A DNA stretch of 64,000 bases from Bactericera cockerelli (lineage: Eukaryota > Arthropoda > Insecta > Hemiptera > Triozidae). The notes under the pieces were generated by a model. It saw only the letters and a program-made list of their open reading frames with translations. It did no database searches and was not told the DNA's origin. Where the stretch lies: the NCBI GenBank assembly GCA_024516035.1, contig CM044964.1, positions 29,435,558 to 29,499,557 of the forward strand, given 5' to 3'. The stretch's first letter is position 1. Each line of letters begins with the position of its first letter. The position numbers and the translations under genes are program-made. Positions 52,880 through 61,600 of the stretch are shown here, in pieces.

Positions 52880-53043
52880 TGGCTGAGGGACTATAAACAG
52901 GGAGTAGACCAGCATTGGCTTGGTTCTGGGGGCCCTTGTCAATTTTATTAGCCTCCTTGTAAAGACAGTGGTAGAAGTGCTGAGTCATTCCTCCACTGTC
53001 TGCATGGCTACCATCGTTCACGATGACGCCACCCTATGATGAT
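52880..53043 (-). mobile_element. LINE 3' end, second copy
   Basis: GACTATAAACAGGGAGTAGACC, AAGACAGTGGTAGAAGTGCT (20-base blocks) and CTACCATCGTTCACGATGAC match the 3' UTR and last codons of the LINE at 13786-14280. A GATGATGATG run adjoins the ORF-side break. Confidence 0.8.
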
Positions 53044-53111
53044 GATGATGTGATGATGTAAATATTTGATAACTTTTGTTCAAAAGGACAGAAACTAACT
53101 AAAATAAATCA

Positions 53112-53274
53112 GTCAGCGTCGATGGCGCATTGAATCGGTTCCCGTAAGATCACCGGAGCAACGTCCACAGCAAGGTGAAGACTTCGTGATATGCTGGCAT
53201 TCCGGTCCAATGCAGGCTGGGTGAGGTTAATGTGGGGAGCAGGATTGTGAGATTCCTGCGAATGGAGGGTAAAT
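53112..53274 (+). repeat. 5S rRNA-derived SINE
   Basis: GTCAGCGTCGATGGCGCATT, GAATCGGTTCCCGTAAGATC, GAAGACTTCGTGATATGCTG and GGGTGAGGTTAATGTGGGGA. The body after the 5S part resembles family A, which shares GGTTAATGTGGG. Confidence 0.8.
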
Positions 53275-53361
53275 TCATGCACTGGGTGGGATTCGAACCA
53301 ACGGATCCCTACACTACCTGGATTACCAGACCAGCGCGTTAACCACTTGACCAGCAGTGCA
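53275..53361 (-). repeat. SINE family B head
   Basis: Minus strand TGCACTGCTGGTCAAGTGGT through GTTCGAATCCCACCCAGTGC, joined directly to the 5S-derived SINE. Confidence 0.85.
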
Positions 53362-53479
53362 CGTTAGTCTTTTTTACCACCCTGGTTTATCTGTCTCAAG
53401 TGTTCCGAGTCTTAATTATGCATTTATCTCTCACATCATTCTGTTCTGAATTGGTACACACTATGAGGACAAAGTAGAC

Positions 53480-53714
53480 CAGGGGTTCCCAAACTGTGGT
53501 CCGCGGGCCACCGGTGGTCCGCGAGAAGATTTCAAGTGGCCCGCGAGGTGGTCCCTTAAGAAAAGAGAAAAAACAAAACAACTATCCTTACAAAGAAAAA
53601 TAAAATCCTAGAAAAAAGAATTCTCTAAGTTTTGTTGTACCTACTGCTAGTGGTACCTGGAAAATTATGAAATTCAAAAGTGGTCCGTGACATGAGGAAG
53701 TTTGGGAACCCCTG
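53480..53714. mobile_element. hAT-type non-autonomous element
   Basis: Ends CAGGGGTTCCCAAACTGTGG and CAAGTTTGGGAACCCCTG-type complement, a signature of hAT elements. The 8 bases at 53472-53479 (AAGTAGAC) and 53715-53722 (ACGTAGAG) agree at 6 of 8 positions, a worn 8-bp target duplication. Confidence 0.85.
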
Positions 53715-54125
53715 ACGTAGAGTGATTTTTTTTTACATTCTAGGACCTGTTATAATAGGTAATATGGTCAGTGGTCACCAGCCAACGTTAAGACACAAAG
53801 CATTGTCAACTCACCCTTAACTTCAGACTCAATTTGTTATTATTTACTATTCTAACTCCCTGGTGGGATAGATAGATACCGTTGAGTCACCAGTGGTGGA
53901 ATTAGACTTATTTTCGAGCTATAAGGAAAGTCGTGTTGTGCCACACCAGTTTATTAATCTTTTTATTTATTTATTATTTATATATAGAGTTTAACCAGCT
54001 CTGAATTAGCATAGGGAACTACTAAAACAGCATGGTAGCTACTGTTACATACATACCCTTTACATGGGAGTATGTATTTATTTATTATATTTATTTGTAC
54101 TTATGTATTTATTTGATCATAAGTC
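53715..54125. other. No gene seen
   Basis: GTTGAGTCACCAGTGG at 53881 also occurs at 39674 next to the mariner fragment. TTTATTTATTTATT runs at about 53964. Confidence 0.35.
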
Positions 54126-54192
54126 CAGGTACGTACTGATACTCATGTATGTACATCTAATACAACTCCTCACTTTTCTGTTTACACTGATA
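54126..54192 (+). mobile_element. Retrozyme fragment starting at the hammerhead cleavage site
   Basis: CAGGTACGTACTGATACTCATG-like start (20 bases: CAGGTACGTACTGATACTCA) then TACATCTAATACAACTCCTC and TTTCTGTTTACACTGAT. Its homology with the 15391 element begins at, or 3 bases before, the predicted cleavage point. Confidence 0.7.
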
Positions 54193-54483
54193 CTGATTTA
54201 TTAATTGTGACTTGAATATTTTGTTCAACTTAGGTTTATGGATTTTGTCCATGTTAGTATGTACTCACTAACATGTTAAAAGATATAGCCTCTGACAACA
54301 TTATTTCATTATCACTCCTTCTATAGGATCTAGGTCTTTACTAGGTGGTTACTAGGGCACACCACATAACCTTTGCCAACTTTGAAATAAAGTTGGCTGG
54401 AGACCATCACCCACCCCTCCAGCTGTAGCCAAGCTGGCTACAACAACATAAATTTCTACTGTAAGAGAACACTTAGGATCGAA
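54193..54483. other. No gene seen
   Basis: TTGAAATAAAGTTGGCTGGAG and CCAGCTGTAGCCAAGCTGGC (20-base blocks) echo 35144-35180 inverted, marking a dispersed repeat. Confidence 0.4.
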
Positions 54484-54687
54484 TAATAATACCATTGCCT
54501 TATTTATACTTCCCAATTAGTACTATTAAGTCCCAATATCCCAGCAGTAAGTCTAAGACGTATTTTTATGTGGTAAAAATCCAAACTGGGAAAATAACTT
54601 GTCATGTCCCGACTGGATTTCGAACCCGCGACCTCTGGAATCTCGGGATTCACAGAGTGCCGCCTTTACCACTGAGCTAATGGGATG
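54484..54687 (-). repeat. SINE family D
   Basis: Minus strand: CCATTAGCTCAGTGGTAAAG, GGCACTCTGTGAATCC, GGGTTCGAAATCCAGTCGGG and the tail. Confidence 0.85.
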
Positions 54688-54708
54688 ATAATGATTCAAT
54701 AAATGAAA

Positions 54709-54919
54709 TAATAATACTCTTTAGTGGAAGGTAACCACCAGGCGAGGTTAATACTCAAAGCAATTTCTACCACCTATAACCTCCAGAGTCTTATTATTAT
54801 GTAGTCACGAACTCAAATTAAAGAGAAAAAATTCATGCACTGGGTGGGATTCGAACGAACGGACCCCTTCGCTACCTGGATTACCAGACTAGCGCGTTAA
54901 CCACTTGACTACCAGTGCA
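54709..54919 (-). repeat. SINE family B
   Basis: Minus strand: TGCACTGGTAGTCAAGTGGT, GTTCGTTCGAATCCCACCCA and AGTATTATTATT. Confidence 0.9.
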
Positions 54920-54980
54920 CTTGACTACCAGTACCAGTAAATATCTACCTACCTACTGTAAGAGAACACATAGGGCCAAA

Positions 54981-55165
54981 TAATAAGATTGCCGTATTTA
55001 TACTACCCGACTATTAAGTTCCATTATTCCAGCAGTAAGCCCAAGATGTGGTAAAAATACCAAATAGGAGGATAACTTGTCATGTCCCGGCTGGGTTTCG
55101 AACCCGCGACCTCTGGAATCTCTGGATTCACAGAGTGCCGCCTTTACCACTGAGCTACCGGGACA
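54981..55165 (-). repeat. SINE family D
   Basis: Minus strand: TGTCCCGGTAGCTCAGTGGT, GGCGGCACTCTGTGAATCC, GGGTTCGAAACCCAGCCGGG. Confidence 0.9.
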
Positions 55166-55403
55166 ATGATGATTAGATAAATGCAAGACATGGATTATCC
55201 ATTGGTGTGTAATTAAATAATTGTTCAACTATCAGGTTTCTTTCAAGGTCTTGCCTAAGATTAGGTACCTAGCTCTAGTCATGAAGCTCTGAAATGTTAT
55301 CTATCAGTGCACAGTCCTCACAATAGATAACACTAGGTAAATTCTATTAGTGTCAGTAGCTATTCACAAAAAAATATATTACCTAAATAATACATGTAAT
55401 GTA
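55166..55403. other. No gene seen
   Basis: Unremarkable AT-rich DNA. Confidence 0.35.
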
Positions 55404-55648
55404 TACAGGGCTTCCATTAAGTCTTCCTTAGGTGTGGGTTTGGAAATGACTGAAAGTATCAAAAAATGCAAAAACCATGGTAGTCAAGTGGTTAACGTGC
55501 TAGTCTGATAATCCAGGTAGCGTAGGGGTCTGTTGGTTTGAATCCCACCCAGTGCATGAATTTTTTCTCATTAATTTGAATTTATGATTACATAATAATA
55601 AGACTCTGACGGTTAGGTGGTTCATAATTGATGGCAGACCCTGTATAA
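55404..55648. mobile_element. Small element with TACAGGG ends, carrying a family B SINE
   Basis: TACAGGGCTTCCATTAAG at the left and TTGATGGCAGACCCTGTA at the right look like worn inverted ends. A + strand family B SINE (55476-55622) fills most of it. Confidence 0.5.
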
Positions 55649-55649
55649 T

Positions 55650-55862
55650 GCTAATCTTCTTTCACCTTGCCTTTTCCCAAAACTACCTGGGGATGGCATA
55701 TTTGAGGATGGTTAGATGTGGCACTTTTTATGACCGGATGCTCTTCCGAACACCAACTATTTTAATTTAACGTCCTGATTAGGACGGAGGTTTTACCCTC
55801 CATGCGCAGGGAACTGTAACATCTGGCCACGTTAACCTTACCCAGTCTAGTAGGGCTATAGT
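55650..55862 (-). repeat. SINE family A, head missing
   Basis: AACGTCCTGATTAGGACGG, GGTTTTACCCTCCATGCGCA and GTTAACCTTACCCAGTC. It stops in the body. Confidence 0.75.
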
Positions 55863-56027
55863 AGTGTTTTTTGTTGTACCTTGTGTTGTGTTGTACCTTG
55901 CTATGGTCATTCCTATCAGCAGCGAGGTACATTATATTATACACAACATACACTGTACCCGACACACATTAAAGCACATATACTTCTCTTATAAATTTGG
56001 CAATTTTTAAATAATACACTTCTTCTT

Positions 56028-56212
56028 CTTCTTCTTATCCCACTTGAGCAGGGTCGATGTTGTTCAACTTCATGGTTGAGGTTGGTTGGTTTTGGTACAT
56101 TTTTTTTACGACCTGGATTTGGACGGGGGTTTTACTCTCCATTCGCTGGGAATCGTACCAGCTACCCACATTAACCTCACCCAGCCTGAGTAGGGCCGGA
56201 AATGCCAGTTTT
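56028..56212 (-). repeat. SINE family A, head missing
   Basis: GGGTCGATGTTGTTCAACTT, GGTTGAGGTTGGTTGGTTTT, ACCAGCTACCCACATTAACC. It starts with a CTTCTTCTTCTTCTT microsatellite. Confidence 0.8.
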
Positions 56213-56860
56213 CTAACAAGAGGGGAGACCTATCCGCAGGTCTCAAAACAGGTGTCGCTCCCCAAAATCACGCTAGATACAAATCTAGCTACAATTAATT
56301 GCTACAGAGTAGTGTTTTTTTTACTAGGTGCCTACTTCAAGAGTAGAAATTGTGTAAAAAGTAAAAAGGGAGCCGAGATTTACTGTAAATAATAGGAGTA
56401 AGTACTCAAGTACCTGTAATAATCTTTACTATTTATTTAAAAAATACATTTTTCGTTATGGGTCTCTGTCTTGATATCTATGTACTGATTCACACCTTCG
56501 TGCTTCTGCTGTTTGAAGTATGTAGTAGTGATTAGTGAAGCGATAGCACTGATAAGTCGTGTTTTTCTTTTGGATAATTTTTTTTCCAGTTTCGGAATTT
56601 CCAAATATTTCCATTTTATTCCAAATATTTCCAGTTTAGCTTACCCACTACCTATTTGTGAAAGAAAAAATGCGTTTTGGTATTTTTAGAAATAAACAAT
56701 GGACTTAACCTATTATGGAAATGGAAGCAAAAAAATTATAAATCCATTTTGATAGATATAAGAGTACCTAGGTACTCTGCATAGCTGCTGTTTCAAGCAC
56801 ACTCTAAGTACTATTCCTAAGTAAAAAAAATAATAATAATAACTAGGTGTTGTACAGATG
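56213..56860. other. No gene seen
   Basis: ATTTCCAAATATTTCCA repeats at 56598-56635. Nothing coding. Confidence 0.35.
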
Positions 56861-57374
56861 TACAGTCTGTCCGAAAAGTCTGAGGCCACCTAAATATCTC
56901 TTGAACAACTTTTGAGTTTTGAAATTTGCATGGTTTTATAACCCAAATTAAATTTGGAATATTATTATTATTATCTGACCTGGCTGCAGAGTTTTTCGGT
57001 GAAACCCTTACAATTTATTAACTATGCGACCTAGTTAGATCTATTGTGACCAGTTGATTCTATTCGGTTTTAACGTCCTAGTTTGAAATAGATAGTCAAG
57101 ACGGGGGTTTTACCCTCTATTCGCTGAGAATCGTACCAGCTACCCAGATTAACCTCACCCAGCCTAGGTGAGGTTAATGCGGGTAGAATTTTTTTTTAAA
57201 AGTCTGCCCCAACCAGGAGTCGAACTCGAAACCTCTAAACAATGGGCAGGCAGTAGTCATAACCGTTACGCCACGGAGGCTGGTGGGATATACTACCATG
57301 CAAATTTTCGAAACTCCACACAAAGCTGGTCAAAAGATATTCAAATGGTCTTGGACTTTTAGAACACGCTGTAT
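56861..57374. mobile_element. Non-autonomous mariner-like element carrying a family A SINE
   Basis: About 85-bp inverted ends: TACAGTCTGTCCGAAAAGTC .. AAATTTGCATGGTTTTATAA at the left, and its diverged complement (AAAGTCCAAGACCATTTGAA, AAATTTGCATGGTAGTATAT) at the right, roughly three quarters identical. A minus strand family A SINE occupies 57054-57283. Confidence 0.7.
57054..57283 (-). repeat. SINE family A
   Basis: Minus strand: CCAGCCTCCGTGGCGTAACG, GAGTTCGACTCCTGGTTGGG, and AACGTTAAAACCGAATAGAA-like 3' end (GGACGTTAAAACCGAATAGA). Confidence 0.85.
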
Positions 57375-57743
57375 AATACTATTTTTTTATTTATATGAAA
57401 CAATTTTCACCACTAAAGTGGTAGATTTTATTTTACAGAATAAAATGACAGTAATTATGGGTACATATGAAATTACAAATGAATAGTTATGTAGGTGTAC
57501 ACTTGTCAGTGGAGTTGAGTGGAGCCAAAAATGCCTGAATAGTTGTTGAAATTTCATTGCTTGTGGTCTTATCAATTATTGAGAAGGAAAAGGACTGAGT
57601 GCAATGCTGTCTATAACTCTATACCTTACCACAACTACCAACGCATGGTAGTCAATGTGGTTAGAGCACTAAACTAGTAATGTAAACAAGCTAGTGCATG
57701 GAACTAGAGAGATAGTAGAAACCCTCAACTAAATAAAATGATG
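57375..57743. other. No gene; SINE B fragment
   Basis: GCATGGTAGTCAATGTGGTT at 57643 and GTTAGAGCACTAAACTAGTA are a decayed family B head. Confidence 0.45.
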
Positions 57744-57931
57744 TAGGGTCTGGTGGGGTAATCTGGGTATAGTGGGGAAAAATGGGTATATTGTGAATTT
57801 TTCAATGTGGTACCAAAACTGTGCACTTGGAAAAAAATTGCTTATTGTTTTCTTATGAAGTTATTTTTTTATTAGCTTAGAAAGAAAAAAAAATACCCAA
57901 AAATATACTCATATTACCCCATCAGACCCTA
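57744..57931. mobile_element. MITE with TAGGGTCTGGTGGGGTAA ends
   Basis: TAGGGTCTGGTGGGGTAATC at the left and ATTACCCCATCAGACCCTA at the right, followed inward by GGGTATA/TATACTC. TA stands at both tips. Confidence 0.8.
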
Positions 57932-58106
57932 TCCTGTGAATAATAATAGAATCTTAGACCTTGGTGTAGAATTTCAAGTTTGTGATATTTTAAAATCTCA
58001 GTGACCTATGGTAAACTCATACTGACATCAATCTTATCATATTTTTCATTGTTTTTTTTATAAAACATTGTGTACCCTACAAAAGTTAAGAGTATAGTGA
58101 CAATAA

Positions 58107-58128
58107 TCAGTAGTCACCATGGCCAAGT
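58107..58128 (+). repeat. SINE family E head, cut off by the LTR
   Basis: CAGTAGTCACCATGGCCAAG equals the start of family E (GTAGTCACCGTGGCCGAGTG). The family sequence stops exactly where the proposed LTR end begins. Confidence 0.6.
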
Positions 58129-58491
58129 GTAGGATTGTAGCCCTTTTAGGGGGTTTAGAAAACTTGGGGTTAAATCAACAAAGACATAGAGAAAGGAAAA
58201 TTGTGCTGCTCACCCAGTTGATGAAAAATGTGATGAAGTGAAAAGTGAAAGTGGTGGAGAGGTTAGAGTTGGTTGGTGGTTCAAGGCCGTCTCCCAACTT
58301 GTTTCCAAAACAGCTGATCTCCAAAATTGCAGTGATGCCAGCTGGCCTGGCACAGATTTCTTGATGTGGGACTTTTAACTTTTGTTAGGGTTTAAAAAAT
58401 ACTTCCCTCCACTCTCAACTCAAGCACGAAATGATCAGGAGAGGAAATAGGAGACAGGAGCGGCAACTCAGACATTCACAAGAATTATACA
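58129..58491 (-). repeat. 3' LTR of the BEL/Pao element
   Basis: On the minus strand the purine tract GGTGGGGGGAAAA (58504-58492) is followed by TGTATAATTCTTGTGAATGT at 58491. The proposed end, GCTACAATCCTACA at 58129, gives TGTA..TACA tips and a 363-bp LTR. The outer boundary is set by the interrupted SINE and by the tips. The 5' LTR is past the right edge, so the length is a proposal. Confidence 0.65.
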
Positions 58492-58680
58492 TTTTCCCCC
58501 CACCAAAATGGCCATTTTTCAACTGGGAGAAGGGACCTATCAACCAAGTAGTGGACTGTATCGGAAAAAAGTGGACTGTATCGGAACAAAATTAATGTTG
58601 GACCAGGACAAGACTCAACATAATACATCAAATATACATGAAAAATGAAAACAACAAATTGACTAGAATGGATAACTAAC
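58492..58680 (-). other. BEL/Pao 3' untranslated region and polypurine tract
   Basis: Between the gag-pol stop and the LTR. Contains GATACAGTCCACTT twice and the polypurine tract at 58492-58504, the usual plus-strand DNA primer site. Confidence 0.6.
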
Positions 58681-61600
58681 CTAAGTTAAGGTGGGCAAAA
58701 GGAGAAGCTTTCGAACGGGTCTGAGAAGTCTGCGTGCAGACGTTGTAATTTCAACAACACGTACAACACCATCTTGGTGAGGATGTATCTTGGTGATACG
58801 AGCAATGGGCCATTGCAAAGGCGCCATATTTTCTGACAAAACTAAAACGACATCGCCAACTTTGACATTGTCAGATTGGTGATACCACTTCTGTCTTTGA
58901 AGCAGAGTATGCAAGTATTCGTCTGACCAACGCTTCCAAAAGTGTTGGCAGATCTGTGATACTAGAGTCCAGCGAGCAACAAAATTTGATGGTGACAAAG
59001 TTAAGTTGCGCTCAGGACGTGACAAAAGAGGCTGTCCAACAAGAAAATGACCAGGGGTAAGTACATCTAAATTATCCACGGTGGGAGATGGAACGCCCAA
59101 TGGTCTAGAATTTAAAATGGCTTCAATTTTCACTAAAACGGTCGAAAACTCCTCATAATGCAGAAGTCGATTGGTCAACACACGAGTCAAGTGAGATTTG
59201 ACCGACTTCACACTCGCTTCCCACAGACCGCCCGCTGAGGGGTTGGCTGGGGCATTAAAGGACCACTTGATTTCTCGGCTACCTAAATGGTCAACAATGG
59301 AGTATTCATTCTCCTGTAAGAAACGACAAGTGTCCTCGATGACATTGGCTGCACCCTTGAAATTGGTACCTTGGTCCGAAAATATCATGGACGGAACAGA
59401 ACGCCTGGCAATAAACCGGTCCAATGCACCAAGAAAGCAGGCTGTGGAAAGCGAGGTAAGCAACTCAAGGTGAACTGCTTTTACAGAAAAACATACAAAA
59501 ACGGCAAAATAAGCCTTCAGTGATGGAGCATTCCTACGATACCCATCCTTTATTAAGAACGGACCAGCTAGATCCACCCCTGTATTGACAAAGGGTCGGC
59601 ACTGGTGGAACCGTGATAAGGGTAGCTCCGCCATCTGAGGCTGAGGAGGCTTGGCAGACAGACGGAAACATGGCAAACATTTAAAAATTATTTTTCGAAC
59701 AAGGTTGCGCAGGCCAATAATAAAGTATTGACGCAGGATGAGAGTTTGGACAATTTGCGGGCCCCCATGCAATGAATAAATATGAAAATGTCTGACCAGC
59801 AATATGGCCATATGACAATTGTTTGGAAGAAGTACAGGATGACGGGAATGAAAAGGCAATGGTGCCTTGTCTATTCTACCCCCCACCCTGAGAACACCCC
59901 CATCAAGGAACGGGGACAGCCGAGCCAGTGAATCAGGCAACTGACGCCCAGACTGAACGGCCTCAATCTCTTTAGAGAAATGTCCTGACTGGGTAATCCT
60001 CACTAGGGTCAGCTCGGCTTGTACTAACTCATCGGTGGTCAAAGGGCCCACAGGTTTGGAAAGGGCACTGCCCAAACATCGGTGACGCCATCGAAGAATC
60101 CAGGCTGTCACGCGCTTGGCCCTAAACAAGGTAGAGAACCTTTTAATAAAACTTAAGTCCTCAGACTCCTGCACAACCTTTGTAACCAATGTGGTAACCT
60201 CAGCTGACTTCAGCTCAGGAAGGCCCTCAACGGGTGTGAAAATACTCATTGGCCAAAAGGAAATTTCCTGCTTTAGGAAAGGTGGACCATTCCACCACAA
60301 ATCATGATCAACAATAACACTAGGAAAACATCCTCGACTGGCCAAGTCAGCTGGGTTCAACTCAGTTTGAATATGTCTCCACTGAGACGGATCAGTTAAT
60401 TCTAGAATGCGCACCACCCGATTGGCAACAAACATCTTGAGCAAATGGGGCGGGGTGTGCAACCAGGAGAGGACAACCATAGAGTCAGAAAATAGATACT
60501 TGTTTGAAATATTGAGACGGGTAATTAAAGGCTTCAGAGATTCAAGGACTTCAGCCAACATCACAGCTGCGCCCAGCTCTAGTCTTGGGACCGTTACCGG
60601 CTTCACAGGGGCCACTCGACTTTTGGCCCTAATTAAATTAATGAGGACCCGCCCATCTGTGCAGACAACGCGCAGATAAACTAGACACCCCATAGCGGAA
60701 AGAGAAGCATCTGCAAATGCCACCAATTCCGGAGGAAAAATAAATGTATCCAGAATAAGTCTGGGAATACGAATTGACTCAAGCAGAGGGAGCTCAGAAG
60801 CAAACCTCTTCCACTCAGTCAAAAGGTCACCAGGCAAAACCTCATCCCAAGCTAGCCCTCTCAGCCAAATTACCTGGAGAAAAACTTTCATCCAACAGGT
60901 GACGGGGCATAAAAAACCCGAGGTATCATAGATTTTGGCAATTTTTGACAATATTTGACGTTTGGTTTGGCAATTGCAATGTTGTTCTACCTTGTAACAA
61001 AACATATCCTGGCAAGGGTCCCACTGTAAACCCAATATCTTAATGGCATCAACATCATCAAATAAAGAGTGTGGCCTCTCCAACATGTCCTCTGGAAAAT
61101 CTCCCAAGACCCCAGGATGCGAACTGGACCACTTCCTCAGTTCAAACTTGCCAGCAGCAAGGAGGGACACTAGTTCATCCCGCATCCTGAGTGCCTCCTC
61201 AACAGAAGATGCCCCAGAGACCAGATCGTCAATGTACACCTCACTACTTAGTGCACGGGCAGCCAAAGGGAACCTCGCCCCCTCATCAACAACTAGTTGC
61301 TTGATTACTCGCTGGGCCTGAAATGGCGCAGAAGCGACACCAAAACACACACGCTGTATCTCATACTGCTGAATAGGCTGAGATGGATCCTCACGCCATA
61401 AAATCTGTTGAAACGGGCTGTCCCTAGGATCTACCTTGATGGCACGGTACATTTGACGAATATCAGCCGTAATGGCAATTTTATTTAAACGGAAATTCAA
61501 AATCAGGTCATTTATGTCTGACTGGAGTTTTGGACCAACTAGCAAGGTTTCGTTCAAAGATGGATGGTGGGGACTTGCACGCTCAGCAGGGCTGAAAACA

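Noticed and set aside
51536..53361. SINE heads as working tRNA genes
   Set aside because: A and B boxes are present, but acceptor stems do not close and each is followed by a SINE body and tail.
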